Notes: generated from the sequence alone by a model not told the origin. A stretch of 64,000 bases of DNA from Geomonas limicola (GCF_014193675.1 NZ_BLXZ01000001.1:496001-560000); one strand, 5' to 3'. Shown: positions 33,170-45,389, counted from the stretch's first letter. Numbers and translations: made by a program.

Positions 33170-34315
33170 TTAGTCCACCATCATGGAAGCGGCCATCTCG
33201 CGCAGCTCGGCCGGAAGCCCGAAAAGCTCCGAGGCCAGGGTGGATAGTTCGCCGCGCAACCTGCTGAACTCCTGAACCTTCTTGTAGTCGAGCCGAGCGG
33301 AGAGGAGCACGACGAAGGTGTCGGAGACCGGGTCGATCCAGATGGAGGATCCCGAATACCCGGTGTGGCCGAAGGAGACCCGGGAGAACTTCTGCCCCCG
33401 CGGCGAAGAATACGGCGAGGCGATGTCCCACCCCAGCCCGCGCACCACCTCGCCGCCGCGCGAGAAGTAGGGGGCCGTCATCTGGTCCACGGTGCGCTGC
33501 GCCAGGACCCGCCTCCCCTCGAGGCTCCCGCCCCCCAGCATCATGCGGCAGAACCGGGCCAGGTCGTGTGCCGTGGAGAAGAGTCCGGCGTGCCCGGCCA
33601 CCCCGCCGAGTTGGCGCGCCAGGTAGTCCTGCGCCTCGCCGGTCAGCACCCGGTCCTCGCAGACGGTCGAGGAGCAGCGCTCCCGCTCCTTCGGGTTGAA
33701 GCCGGTGTTGGACATTCCCAGCGGCTGGTAGAACGAGGCGTGGGCATAGAGATCGAGGCCGGCTCCGGTGGCCCGGCGGGTCAACTCGGCCAGCAGGATG
33801 AAGTTGAGGTCGGCGTACTTGAAGCGGCTCCCCACCTCCCCTTTCAGCCTCTGGGCCGCGGCCCCCTCGATGGCACTCGCCAGGGCATTCCCGGAGACCA
33901 GCGGGATGTCGTCGAGGCCGGAGGTGTGGGTGAGCAGGTTCAGCACCCGGATCTCGTCCTTGCCGCGGCCGACGAACTCCGGGAACCACTTGGTCACCGG
34001 GTCGAGGAGCGAGATGCGCCCCTCCTCGGCAAGTTTCAGGACCGACGGGGTGGTGGCGACCACCTTGGTCAAGGAGGCGACGTCGAAGACGGTGTCGACG
34101 CTCATGGCGCGCGCCTCGGGGCTTGCGCCCACGCGGCCGTAGGCGCGCTCGAAGAGCACCCGGTCGTGGCTGCCGATCAATACCACGGCCCCGGCCACCA
34201 GGTTGCGCGCCATGGCGTCGGCAACGAGGGCGTCGATGCGGGCGGTGTCGGCGGCAAAACAGGGACCGGCGAGGGAGATCAGGAGAACGAAGAGGAAACT
34301 TCTGAGAAAAAGCAT
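33170..34315 (-). CDS. Exported serine hydrolase, class C beta-lactamase/esterase fold
   Basis: ATG 34315 gives a clean signal peptide, MLFLRSFLFVLLISLAGPCFA; the longer open frame adds about 79 residues of non-signal sequence and was rejected. 381 aa. It has the active-site SxxK as ASLTK, a Tyr motif in FKYADLNF (YxD/N type) and HTG (FGHTGYSG) in place of KTG. This set fits the AmpC-like family of D-aminopeptidases, esterases and penicillin-binding-protein homologues. The substrate cannot be read from sequence; resistance should not be assumed. Confidence 0.87.
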   Translation of the reverse strand: MLFLRSFLFVLLISLAGPCFAADTARIDALVADAMARNLVAGAVVLIGSHDRVLFERAYGRVGASPEARAMSVDTVFDVASLTKVVATTPSVLKLAEEGRISLLDPVTKWFPEFVGRGKDEIRVLNLLTHTSGLDDIPLVSGNALASAIEGAAAQRLKGEVGSRFKYADLNFILLAELTRRATGAGLDLYAHASFYQPLGMSNTGFNPKERERCSSTVCEDRVLTGEAQDYLARQLGGVAGHAGLFSTAHDLARFCRMMLGGGSLEGRRVLAQRTVDQMTAPYFSRGGEVVRGLGWDIASPYSSPRGQKFSRVSFGHTGYSGSSIWIDPVSDTFVVLLSARLDYKKVQEFSRLRGELSTLASELFGLPAELREMAASMMVD

Positions 34316-34355
34316 GACGTGCCTGGAGGAAGATCCGTGCTGCGGCGGGAACGAG

Positions 34356-34389
34356 GGCGCCGCGCGGTACGAGTTACCCGCGCGGCGCC
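34356..34389. terminator. Strong GC hairpin without T run
   Basis: Perfect 12-bp stem GGCGCCGCGCGG / CCGCGCGGCGCC with a 10-nt loop, in the 120 bp between the DUF2914 gene and the hydrolase gene. No U tract on either strand, so it may protect mRNA ends or pause polymerase rather than terminate. Confidence 0.45.
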
Positions 34390-34437
34390 GATCCCGGTGT
34401 CGGTTGAGGTCAAAACTGGAGACTGCTGGCGGGCCGG

Positions 34438-34845
34438 TCAGTTTACCCGGAAGCTCACCGACTTGAGGAGGGTGCCGTCGGCATCCAGCGCCTCGCAGCG
34501 CCACTCGCCGGCCTGTCCCTTTTCCATCCCCTTGCGGCTGTAGGTGCGCCAATGGGCACCTTTGACCGGCATGGTGTCTTCGGCCACCTGCTCGTCGTTG
34601 ATGTACCAGACGTGCTTGATGGTGGTTTCGGTGTCGGCGGGGGCGCTGATCCGGGTGAAGCAGTAGAGTGCCTTCACCGAGGACGAGGAGATGCGGCGCA
34701 CGGAGTCGATCGGGTTACCCTTTACGATCTTCGTGGTGACCGCCATCTCGGTGATCTTCATATCGCTTGCCAGCGCAGGGGCCTGGCCGATCGCGATTGA
34801 CAGAAGAACCGCACTCAGCGCGCCAAGAAGCCTGGAATGAATCAT
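34438..34845 (-). CDS. Exported DUF2914-family protein
   Basis: 135 aa with signal peptide (LLGALSAVLLSIAIGQAPALA). The mature part has the DUF2914 pattern: YCFTRISAPADTETTIKHVW, a WYINDEQV strand, HWRTYSRKGM, and the closing GEWRCEALDADGTLLKSVSF. The family is found in periplasmic proteins of Proteobacteria and is believed to bind a ligand or polymer; its function is not established. It sits 58 bp after argJ on the same strand and may be co-transcribed. Confidence 0.85.
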   Translation of the reverse strand: MIHSRLLGALSAVLLSIAIGQAPALASDMKITEMAVTTKIVKGNPIDSVRRISSSSVKALYCFTRISAPADTETTIKHVWYINDEQVAEDTMPVKGAHWRTYSRKGMEKGQAGEWRCEALDADGTLLKSVSFRVN

Positions 34846-34903
34846 CTATGCCTCCAGCAATCAAGGTACGGGCCAGGGCCCGATCACATCACTGCACAGC
34901 TGA

Positions 34904-36085
34904 TCAGGTCCGGTAGTCGGCGTTGATCCGGACATAGTCGTAGGAGAGGTCACTGGTGTAGACGGCGGCCTCGGCGGAGCCCAGGTGCAGGTCGACGGCA
35001 ACGGTGAAATCGGGGCGCTTGAGCACCTCGGTCCCGTCGGCCTCGGCACTGCCGCCGACGAAGATGCCGTTTTTCGCCATCACCACGTCGTCGAAACGGA
35101 TCTCCACCCGGTCCTGGTCCACCTGTACCCCGGCGTAGCCCACCGCCGCGATGATCCTTCCCCAGTTGGCGTCCTGCCCGAAGAAGGCGGTCTTCACCAG
35201 AAGCGAGTTGGCGATGGCGAGTGCGGCCTTCTTGGCGTCGGGCACGCTGTGAGCCCCGCGCACCTTGACGGTGACGAACTTGGTGGCCCCTTCGCCGTCT
35301 TTCACGATCAGCTTGGCAAGCGAGAGCGTGACCTCGTTCAGCAGGGTGAGGAACTCGGCCGCTTCGGGAGTCCCCTCCTTGATGACCGGGTTGCCGGCGG
35401 CACCGTTGGCGATGATGAGCGCGGTGTCGTTGGTGGACATGTCGCCGTCCACGGTGATCGAGTTGAAGGATGCCTCGACCGCCTCGCCGAAGGCCTTACG
35501 CAAGAGGGCCGGCTCGACGGCGGCGTCGGTCACCAGGAAAGAGAGCATGGTCGCCATGTTGGGCTGGATCATCCCGGCACCCTTGGCGACCCCTTCGATC
35601 TGGTAGCTCACCCCGCCGGCCTGGCCGGTGCGGCGCTCCAGCTTGGCGAAGGTGTCGGTGGTCATGATGGCGGCGGCCACGTCCTCGAGGGAGCCGTGGT
35701 CCAGGGCGTCCACCAGGGGCTGGATGCCGGCCTTGAAGCGCTCCATGGGGAGCGGCTGGCCGATGACGCCGGTGGAGGCGATCAGGAGCTCCTCGTCGGG
35801 GAGCCCGAGAGCCTCGGCGGTGCGCCGGCCGCAGGAAAGCGCGTCGCGCATCCCCTGCTCGCCGGTGCAGGCGTTGGCGTTACCGGAGTTCACCAGCACG
35901 GCGCGGGCGATGCCGTTTTTGGCCCGCTCGCGGGAGATGATAACCGGCGCCGCCTGCACCTTGTTGGTGGTGAACACCGCGGCGACGTGGGCCGGCTGGT
36001 CGGAAAAAAGGAGCGCCAGGTCGCGGCGTCCGGGCTTTTTAATGGCCGCCTCGACGGCGGCAAAGCGAAAACCTTTAAGTGTCAT
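34904..36085 (-). CDS. argJ: Bifunctional ornithine acetyltransferase / N-acetylglutamate synthase ArgJ
   Basis: Moves the acetyl group from N-acetylornithine to glutamate in arginine synthesis. The proenzyme cleaves itself at the conserved KGAGMIQPNMATML motif, leaving Thr179 as the catalytic N-terminal nucleophile of the beta chain. Other family marks are VLVNSGNANACTGEQG, STGVIGQPLPM and ITVDGDMSTNDTALI. 393 aa, normal. Lies 78 bp downstream of secA on the same strand. Confidence 0.97.
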   Translation of the reverse strand: MTLKGFRFAAVEAAIKKPGRRDLALLFSDQPAHVAAVFTTNKVQAAPVIISRERAKNGIARAVLVNSGNANACTGEQGMRDALSCGRRTAEALGLPDEELLIASTGVIGQPLPMERFKAGIQPLVDALDHGSLEDVAAAIMTTDTFAKLERRTGQAGGVSYQIEGVAKGAGMIQPNMATMLSFLVTDAAVEPALLRKAFGEAVEASFNSITVDGDMSTNDTALIIANGAAGNPVIKEGTPEAAEFLTLLNEVTLSLAKLIVKDGEGATKFVTVKVRGAHSVPDAKKAALAIANSLLVKTAFFGQDANWGRIIAAVGYAGVQVDQDRVEIRFDDVVMAKNGIFVGGSAEADGTEVLKRPDFTVAVDLHLGSAEAAVYTSDLSYDYVRINADYRT

Positions 36086-36163
36086 GTGAAACCTCTCCTA
36101 ACTTCGCGCCCCTTGTGTGGCAGGACCGGACCGAGCGGTCCGATCACAACGACCAGGCCGCCC

Positions 36164-39055
<2,892 letters not shown>

Positions 39056-39102
39056 CTATAAAATCTCCTTAGAATTTACAAAAAGGGATGTAAAAACAGG
39101 GT

Positions 39103-39131
39103 AACCTACCACACCTGTGAAGATCGCTCAA
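39103..39131 (-). promoter_or_regulatory. Candidate sigma-70 promoter of secA
   Basis: Minus strand TTGAGC-N17-TAGGTT, about 50 nt before the secA start. The leader then contains a TTTACA/TGTAAA short inverted repeat. Upstream (39140-39175) is a GGCGCC-ended hairpin followed by TTTTC, which could terminate or attenuate an upstream transcript. Confidence 0.5.
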
Positions 39132-39214
39132 TAGAAAAGGCGCCCACCAGTCCCTGCCCCGGCGGCGCCCGGTCATCGAACGTCCTCATTATACATCAAA
39201 GGCGTACGCGATTC

Positions 39215-39243
39215 TTGCATTAATGGGAGGCTCTCCCTATAAT
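39215..39243 (+). promoter_or_regulatory. Sigma-70 promoter of selU
   Basis: TTGCAT-N17-TATAAT, with a perfect -10 and good -35 at ideal spacing. The transcript start is expected near 39250, which rules out an ATG at 39223 and supports the GTG start at 39265. Confidence 0.75.
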
Positions 39244-39264
39244 GGCCGGCTTGAGGAGAACACC

Positions 39265-40299
39265 GTGCCAGCCACTACCCCGTTTAGTCCAGACCTGCTC
39301 GACAGCCACCTGCCCGTCGACGTCCGCACCCCGCTCGAGTTTGCCGAGGACCACCTCCCCGGCGCCGTCAACGTCCCACTTTTAACTAATGAAGAGCGGG
39401 TCGAAATCGGCATCCTGCACAAGCACGAGGGGCCTCCCGCCGCCCGCAAGCGCGGGCTCGAGCTTACGGCGCACCGTTTCCCGGAAATGGTGGCCACCAT
39501 CGCTCAGGCAGCCCAGGGGAGACCGGTTCTCGTCTACTGCTGGCGCGGCGGCCTGCGCAGCAAGACCGTCACCTCCATCCTGGACCTCACCGGGCACCAG
39601 GCCGTGCAGCTGATCGGCGGCTACAAGAGCTTCCGCAACCGGGTCGCCGCATACTTCACTCCGTTCCAGCCGCCGGCGCCGCTGGTGGTCCTGCACGGCA
39701 TGACGGGGATCGGCAAGACCACCCTGTTGCAAAAGCTTGTGGACAAAGGGGAGTCGGTGATCGACCTGGAGGGTCTTGCCTGCCACCGCGGTTCAGCCTT
39801 CGGGCAGTTGGGGCTTACCCAGGACCTGACCCAGAAGCGTTTCGAGACCCTCCTGTGGGATGCCTTCCGCAAGGTTCCCGCAGGCCGTCCCCTGTACCTG
39901 GAGGGGGAGAGCGAGCGGATCGGGCGGGTCTCCCTTCCCGGCGACCTTTACCAGAAGATGGCTGCGGGAATCCGGGTCTGGTGCTACGCCGAGTTGGAGA
40001 CGCGCGTGGACCGGCTCATCGAGGAGTACGGCAGGTTCGAGTACCGGGAGGATATGGCGGCGGCCCTGCAGCGGATCCGCAAGAAACTGGGCGGGGTGAA
40101 ATGCGAGGAGTTGGCGGGCCACCTGGAGCGCTGGGACCTCAGGCCGTTCATGAGGGGGCTCGTGCTCGATTACTACGACAAGGTCTACTATAAAAACCGT
40201 GACTGGGAGGGGGACTTCGACCTGAGCCTGGAAGACTTCGACGCCGCGGCCGACGAGCTGATCATAGAATCGGTAAAACGGACGAACAGCTCAACTTAG
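39265..40299 (+). CDS. selU: tRNA 2-selenouridine synthase SelU (MnmH)
   Basis: Replaces sulfur by selenium at the wobble 2-thiouridine of tRNAs for Lys, Glu and Gln, via a geranylated intermediate. It has an N-terminal rhodanese domain with catalytic Cys in VYCWRGGLRSKT and a C-terminal P-loop domain (GMTGIGKTT). About 344 aa. GTG 39265 was chosen because GAGGAG lies 7 nt upstream and the promoter's -10 box covers 39238-39243, after the alternative ATG. Selenophosphate would come from SelD, not seen here. The stop codon touches the left arm of an inverted repeat. Confidence 0.94.
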   Translation: MPATTPFSPDLLDSHLPVDVRTPLEFAEDHLPGAVNVPLLTNEERVEIGILHKHEGPPAARKRGLELTAHRFPEMVATIAQAAQGRPVLVYCWRGGLRSKTVTSILDLTGHQAVQLIGGYKSFRNRVAAYFTPFQPPAPLVVLHGMTGIGKTTLLQKLVDKGESVIDLEGLACHRGSAFGQLGLTQDLTQKRFETLLWDAFRKVPAGRPLYLEGESERIGRVSLPGDLYQKMAAGIRVWCYAELETRVDRLIEEYGRFEYREDMAAALQRIRKKLGGVKCEELAGHLERWDLRPFMRGLVLDYYDKVYYKNRDWEGDFDLSLEDFDAAADELIIESVKRTNSST

Positions 40300-40526
40300 C
40301 CACGGAGTCAGCAAACCCACGGAGAAAAACAGGTCTTTGGCACGACCGGCAGCCTCCGACGCCCCCCCTGAAACCCATGAAAGGTTCGGCCTCAAGCGTT
40401 AACGCACGAGGCCGAACCGTCATTCCCGTTTCTTGTCCCTTCGTTTTTCCTTTTTACTCTCTTGCCAAGGTGCGGAGCAAACTGCACGGCCTTGCCTTTT
40501 CTCCGTACCCTTGGTGACTCCGTGGC
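40299..40526. repeat. MITE-like inverted-repeat element between selU and the DUF2156 gene
   Basis: Outer arms GCCACGGAGTCA (40299-40310) and TGACTCCGTGGC (40515-40526) are perfect complements, and the match continues imperfectly for about 35 bp (ACGGAGAAAA in both). A central 11-bp hairpin lies at 40383-40418. No open frame. CCACGGAG-type sequences are, as far as I recall, dispersed repeats in Geobacter genomes. Confidence 0.6.
40383..40418. terminator. Hairpin between convergent genes
   Basis: GGTTCGGCCTC / GAGGCCGAACC, 11-bp perfect stem with a 14-nt loop, between the convergent selU and DUF2156 genes. The T run is poor on both strands; a bidirectional terminator is possible. Confidence 0.45.
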
Positions 40527-40537
40527 AAAAAAGCCTT

Positions 40538-41422
40538 TTAGTCTTTGCGCCTCACCCGGTACTTCTGCACTAACTCCACCGGGTGGTAGGAGAGCTTCGT
40601 CTGCCTCAAGGAGAGTTCCCCCAGGTCCTGCTCACGGTTCACGAACTCGCAATCCATAAAGAGCAGCCGGCAGAATTCCCGGTCCACCAGCTGGTACAAC
40701 CCCTCCATGAAGAGGTCGGCCTTCTCGAAATGGCAGACCGCGGTATTCCGGTTCAAGAGCTCCCCCAGGGCAAAACCCTTCACCTCCCCTTCCACCAGCA
40801 CCACGATCCCGGAGAGCCCCAGTTCCCGGTAGAGCCTCAGCGCTTCCGCCGCTCCCTCCACCTCGCGCTCCAGCGAACTCGGCCCCATCGAGGTCCTGAT
40901 CCGCTGCCACTCGTCGAGAACCTTAAGCGCCCCCTCCAGATATTTCTCTTCGTAGGCCTCCACCGAATAACGGTGGCGCACCGCGAAGTAGTTCACCCGG
41001 TTTTTCTTCTTGTGGTAGTTCTTGCCGGAAAGCTCGGCCATCTCCTGGCGCAGGTGCAGGTAGTCGAAGTTGTCCCGGTCCTCGAGCACCTCGAGTGCGT
41101 CCCAGTCCGGGAAGTGGCACTCCAGGAAGCCCTGGTCCGCCCCGTAGAGGGTGCGCCCCGCCCCGATCAGGGTGCGGGATGCGGCACCGCGGTCTCCGGA
41201 AAAGGGGGGGAGAAAATAGGGGGTGCCGTCCCAGCCGCAGCCAAGCGCCACCACCGAGTCGCCGACCCGGGTGAGCCGGTAGTCGTGGACCAGCCGAAAG
41301 AGGTACAGGTTCGCGAAGGTGAGCTCGGAAACCCGGGGCTGCAGTTCCCACAAAAGCGGGTCAAGCTGTGATTTATCCTCCAGGAGCAAGGGCCTGGACT
41401 CGGGATAACGGGGGATTTCCAT
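40538..41422 (-). CDS. DUF2156 (phosphatidylglycerol lysyltransferase C-terminal-like) protein
   Basis: 294 aa from ATG 41422 (GGAGTCATC just upstream; the longer frame adds a Cys/Arg-rich stretch without pilot features). GNAT-like fold seen in SGKNYHKKKNRVNYF and VVLVEGEVKGFALGELLNRN, which matches the DUF2156 aminoacyl-transferase domain of MprF/LysX-type proteins. There are no membrane segments, so it is a soluble stand-alone domain. It may transfer an amino acid from aminoacyl-tRNA to a lipid or small molecule; the substrate is unknown. Confidence 0.82.
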   Translation of the reverse strand: MEIPRYPESRPLLLEDKSQLDPLLWELQPRVSELTFANLYLFRLVHDYRLTRVGDSVVALGCGWDGTPYFLPPFSGDRGAASRTLIGAGRTLYGADQGFLECHFPDWDALEVLEDRDNFDYLHLRQEMAELSGKNYHKKKNRVNYFAVRHRYSVEAYEEKYLEGALKVLDEWQRIRTSMGPSSLEREVEGAAEALRLYRELGLSGIVVLVEGEVKGFALGELLNRNTAVCHFEKADLFMEGLYQLVDREFCRLLFMDCEFVNREQDLGELSLRQTKLSYHPVELVQKYRVRRKD

Positions 41423-41787
41423 GATGACTCCACGGCAAGAGCAGGTTCTCTGGCAAGCAAAACGGGCGGCGCCCCACAGGTGCTGGCGCGAACCGCCAAT
41501 GGTCCCGGCAGCTTCCGGATTTGCCCTGTCAGACAGTACCAGTTTTTGCGGCAACTGAGAAAAGAAATTTAAGGTGGCGCAGCCCCGCGTGCCACGCTCC
41601 GCGCTTTTTTTGCAGATTTGCGAAAAAGGGCTGGCGTTTTACCCATCCCCTGAGCTAATATCCCGTTTACGCTATGCGTTGAATCTCATGAGCCCCCCTT
41701 TTCCACCGGGCGATTGCCCTCCGGACCTCTGGCAGCCGTTTCCCGAAGCTCGCATGCCGCATGAACCGTCGCCGGTAAAGGACCCCG
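41423..41787. other. Intergenic region upstream of the double-Cache kinase
   Basis: 365 bp between divergent genes. It holds the TTTTGCA-type palindrome at 41608-41625. I could not find a convincing -24/-12 or sigma-70 promoter downstream of it; TAATAT near 41655 is a possible -10 with no clear -35. Confidence 0.55.
41608..41625. promoter_or_regulatory. Enhancer-like palindrome upstream of the kinase gene
   Basis: TTTTGCA-GATT-TGCGAAA, an inverted repeat with 4-nt centre. Same architecture as three copies at 45.4-45.6 kb. It lies about 165 bp before the kinase start, consistent with autoregulation by the adjacent NtrC-type protein. Confidence 0.6.
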
Positions 41788-43752
41788 ATGCAAAGCCTCT
41801 TCAGCTACGTGAACAACCTGAAACTGCGCTGGAAGATGATGGTGCTGGTGCTGCCACTGGTCACCATCCCGATCTTCATCGTGGGCGGGGTCATCGGCTA
41901 CATCTCCACCAAGCAGGCCTATCTCGGCATCACCCAGACCAGCAAAGACGACCTGGAGCACATGGCCGGCTTCACGCTGGACCTCTTGAACTCACACTAC
42001 CAGCAGTTCCAGGTCTACAAGCAGGACAAGGAGAAGAGCTTCAACCAGGAACTCGCCACCCTCACCGACCTCTCCTACAAGGTGCTCGAGTCGCAACAGC
42101 GCCAGGTCCGCCTGGGGCGCATCGATCTCGCCACCGCGCGGCGCGAATCCCACAACGCCCTGGTCAAGGTGAACGTCGGGAAAACCGGCTACATCTACGC
42201 CATGAACAGCAAGGGCGACCTCATGGTGCACGTCGCCATGGAGGGGAAAAACGTCTTCAACAGCCAGGACGAAAGCGGCCGCTACTTCATCAGGGAGATG
42301 TGCGAGAAGGCGGTGCGCTCCAAGCCGGGCGAGGTCCTCTACATCGTCTACCCGTGGAAGAACACGGCACTGGGCGACAAGGTCCTGCGCAAGAAGGTGG
42401 TCGCCTACCGCTACTTCCGCGAGTGGGACTGGATCATCGCCGCCGGCGGTTACCTCGAGGAGACCTACGACGACATCGATTTCGAGAGACGCTCCTTTGC
42501 GGCCCTCAAGGAAAAGATCAAGAGCAAGAAGGTTGGAAAAACCGGCTACATCTTCTGCCTGGATACCGCCGGCAACTTCATGATCCACCCCACCGGGGAG
42601 GGGAAGAATTTCCTCAAGGCCACCGACACCGACGGCAACCACTTCATCAAGGAGATGTGCCAGACCAAAAGCGGCTGGATCCGCTACCCCTGGAAAAACG
42701 CCAGCGACCGTGCCCCCCGCATGAAGATCGTGCGCTACGAGTACTTCCAGCCCTGGAACTGGATCGTCGCCGTCGGCTCCTATGAGGACGAGTTCTACCA
42801 GGAGGCCAACGCCATCAAGGGGCGCATCATGGAGAGCATGGTGGTGCTCACCATCTTCGTCTCCATCCTCGCCATAATCATGGTGTTCCTGGCGGCGCGG
42901 ATCTTCACGGACCCGATCGCCGGCATGATGACCGTGATCCGCAAGGTGAAGCAGGGACGGCTCGACGAGCGGATCGAGGTGACCACCAACGACGAACTCG
43001 GCGAACTGGCCACGGCCTTCAACCGGATGACTGCCATCATCAAGCACAACAAGGAGCTCGAGGCGAACCTGGCACAGCAGGGGAAGATGGCCTCGCTCGG
43101 GGTCCTCTCTTCGGGGGTGGCGCACGAGATCAACAACCCGCTCGGTGTCATCCTGGGCTACGCCGGGTATATCGAGGGGAAGATCGGCCCCGACGACCCC
43201 AACTACAAGTACATCCACGAGATAAAGCGCGAGAGCAAACGCTGCAAGAAGATCGTGCAGGACCTGTTAAGTTATGCCCGTACGCCTCAACCGGTACTCG
43301 AAGAGACCAACATCAACCAGCTCCTCGAGCAGATCGTCGATTTCGCCGCCAACCACACCGATATGCACCACGTCTCCGTGCAGAAGGAGTTCGACCCTGC
43401 GCTCCCGGTGATCATGGTGGACGGCGACCAGCTGCGCCAGGTGGCGATCAACCTGATCCTCAACGCGGGTGCTGCGATGCAGAAAGGCGGCAAGCTGGTG
43501 GTCTCCTCCACGCTCGGCGTGGACGGCTGCGTGAGCCTCAAGTTCAGCGACAACGGGGGCGGGATCCCGCCCGAGCACATGGAAAAGATCTTCGAACCCT
43601 TCTTCACCACCAAGGTGAAGGGTACCGGCCTGGGCCTTGCCATTACGCGCCAGATCATCGAGCAGCACCACGGCAAGATCGCGATCCAGAGTAACGTCGG
43701 CCAGGGGACTACCGTCGAGGTCCGCCTCCCCATCAACCGCGACGCCTACTGA
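41788..43752 (+). CDS. Double-Cache sensor histidine kinase
   Basis: 654 aa: TM1 (~18-38), a periplasmic sensor of about 300 residues built of two similar Cache units (GKTGYIYAMNSKGDLMVH... and GKTGYIFCLDTAGNFMIHP..., each ending in a WDWI/WNWI strand), TM2 (~350-370), HAMP, then HisKA with H-box GVAHEINNPLGVILG (His ~446). The ATPase domain has NLILNAGAAM, DNGGGIPPEH and GTGLGLAI. NtrB-like output. Tandem Cache sensors usually bind small organic acids or amino acids. AAAGGA precedes the ATG. The regulator follows after 175 bp. Confidence 0.93.
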   Translation: MQSLFSYVNNLKLRWKMMVLVLPLVTIPIFIVGGVIGYISTKQAYLGITQTSKDDLEHMAGFTLDLLNSHYQQFQVYKQDKEKSFNQELATLTDLSYKVLESQQRQVRLGRIDLATARRESHNALVKVNVGKTGYIYAMNSKGDLMVHVAMEGKNVFNSQDESGRYFIREMCEKAVRSKPGEVLYIVYPWKNTALGDKVLRKKVVAYRYFREWDWIIAAGGYLEETYDDIDFERRSFAALKEKIKSKKVGKTGYIFCLDTAGNFMIHPTGEGKNFLKATDTDGNHFIKEMCQTKSGWIRYPWKNASDRAPRMKIVRYEYFQPWNWIVAVGSYEDEFYQEANAIKGRIMESMVVLTIFVSILAIIMVFLAARIFTDPIAGMMTVIRKVKQGRLDERIEVTTNDELGELATAFNRMTAIIKHNKELEANLAQQGKMASLGVLSSGVAHEINNPLGVILGYAGYIEGKIGPDDPNYKYIHEIKRESKRCKKIVQDLLSYARTPQPVLEETNINQLLEQIVDFAANHTDMHHVSVQKEFDPALPVIMVDGDQLRQVAINLILNAGAAMQKGGKLVVSSTLGVDGCVSLKFSDNGGGIPPEHMEKIFEPFFTTKVKGTGLGLAITRQIIEQHHGKIAIQSNVGQGTTVEVRLPINRDAY

Positions 43753-43927
43753 TTCCTGGCGACCCAACTGTTCGGGTCCCCCGATCCAGGAATCCGGGAG
43801 AGATAACTCCCCTCGCCTACCGGGAGAGGGCGGCGGTGAGGGCGCCGGCAGCTGCGGTAATCTGCCCCGGTACGACCTCAAACGCACCACCTGCAGTACT
43901 ACTTTCGACCTGCCGAGGTAATAAAGC

Positions 43928-45322
43928 GTGACTGCACAAAAAAGGATCATGGTGATCGACAACGAGGAGGGGCTGTGCCGCATGATGGAGGCGGTCCTTT
44001 CCGACAACGGCTACGCAGTAACCGCGCACACCCGCTCCTTCGAGGCGGCCGAGTCGTTTCAGGCCGGCCAGTGGGACCTGGTGGTGACGGACATCAAGAT
44101 GCCGGGGATGGACGGCCTGGAACTGCTGCAGCGCGTCAAGCAGAAGGATCCCGGCATCCCGGTCATCATGGTCACCGCCTACGCTACCGTGGAGATGTCG
44201 ATCCAGGCCCTGAGAAAAGGGGCCTACGACATGCTCACCAAGCCGTTCGAGCCCGAGGAACTCCTCTACCGGGTCAAGAACGCCCTGCAGCACACCAAGC
44301 TCATCGAGGAAAACCGCGAACTGCGGGAGGAGCTGGTGGGCCGGTTCCACTTCGACAACATCATCGGCGCCTCGAAGGGGCTCAAGGACGTGCTCGAGAA
44401 GGTGGAAAAAATCGCGGTCCGCGACACCTCGGTGCTGGTCACCGGGGAATCCGGCACAGGGAAGGAGCTGATCGCCCAGGCGATCCACTACAACTCGCCG
44501 CGCAAGGACAAGAAGTTCGTGGCCATCAACTGCGGCGCCCTCCCCGCTTCGCTTCTGGAAAGCGAGCTCTTCGGCTACCGCAAGGGTGCCTTCACCGGTG
44601 CGGCCGAAAACCGGCGCGGCCTGTTGGAGACCGCCGACGGCGGGACCCTCTTTCTCGACGAGGTGGGCAACCTCCCGATGACGGTACAAAAGACCCTCTT
44701 GCGCTTTCTCCAGGAGCAGACCTTCAACCGCCTCGGTGACCCCACCCCCACCCAGGTCGATGTGCGGGTGCTCTCGGCAACCAACGCCGACCTGAAGGTG
44801 GCGGTGAAGGCCGGAGAATTCCGCGAGGACCTCTACTACCGGCTCAACGTGGTGAACATCCAGCTCCCCCCCTTGCGGGAGCGCCGCGACGACATCCCGC
44901 TTTTGGCAGCGCATTTCATCACCCTGCAGAACCAGAAGTTCGGCACTCAGATCCGCGGGCTGGACCAGCAGGCCCACGATGCCGCGGTGGACTACGCCTG
45001 GCCCGGAAATATCCGCCAGTTGCGTAACGTCATCGAGGCCTCCATGGCCATGGAAGGGAGTAGCTACATCACCTTGCCGGTACTCTCCCAGTTCATTGAA
45101 GTTGCCGTACCGGAAGGCGAAGCAGAAACGGCTAGCGTCGAGGAGGGAGATTACAACCAGGCGCTGTCCCGCTTCGAGACTGATTACCTCCGGGGGCTTT
45201 TGCGCAAGCACAACGGCAACATCGAGGCCGCCGCCAAGGAGGCGGGGACCAACATGGCAACCATTTACCGCAAGATCAAGAAGTACGGCATCCGAAAGGA
45301 CGAGTACAACGCTGCCGGCTAA
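43928..45322 (+). CDS. NtrC-family sigma-54 response regulator
   Basis: 464 aa: receiver with Asp55 (VVTDIKMPGMDG), AAA+ core with GESGTGKE, canonical GAFTGA and GGTLFLDEVGNLP, and a C-terminal Fis-type HTH (NIEAAAKEAGTNMATIYRKI). Partner of the double-Cache kinase. It is followed by a terminator and then by three palindromes and a sigma-54 promoter for the next operon, which together strongly suggest it controls the genes at 45756-47424 and itself. Confidence 0.94.
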   Translation: MTAQKRIMVIDNEEGLCRMMEAVLSDNGYAVTAHTRSFEAAESFQAGQWDLVVTDIKMPGMDGLELLQRVKQKDPGIPVIMVTAYATVEMSIQALRKGAYDMLTKPFEPEELLYRVKNALQHTKLIEENRELREELVGRFHFDNIIGASKGLKDVLEKVEKIAVRDTSVLVTGESGTGKELIAQAIHYNSPRKDKKFVAINCGALPASLLESELFGYRKGAFTGAAENRRGLLETADGGTLFLDEVGNLPMTVQKTLLRFLQEQTFNRLGDPTPTQVDVRVLSATNADLKVAVKAGEFREDLYYRLNVVNIQLPPLRERRDDIPLLAAHFITLQNQKFGTQIRGLDQQAHDAAVDYAWPGNIRQLRNVIEASMAMEGSSYITLPVLSQFIEVAVPEGEAETASVEEGDYNQALSRFETDYLRGLLRKHNGNIEAAAKEAGTNMATIYRKIKKYGIRKDEYNAAG

Positions 45323-45337
45323 TGCAGCAGCCACCCG

Positions 45338-45364
45338 GCCCGCCAACTCGGCGGGCTTTTTTTT
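45338..45364 (+). terminator. Rho-independent terminator after the NtrC-type regulator
   Basis: GCCCGCC-AACT(C)-GGCGGGC followed by eight T residues, 16 bp after the stop codon. It separates the regulator from the downstream operon. Confidence 0.93.
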
Positions 45365-45389
45365 GTCCCACCAGGGTTCGATACCAACC

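Noticed and set aside
41640..41780. Sigma-54 promoter between the palindrome and the kinase gene
   Set aside because: The only GG-N10-GC pair (CCGGACCTCTGGCAGC) lacks TTG at -12 and TGGCA at -24.
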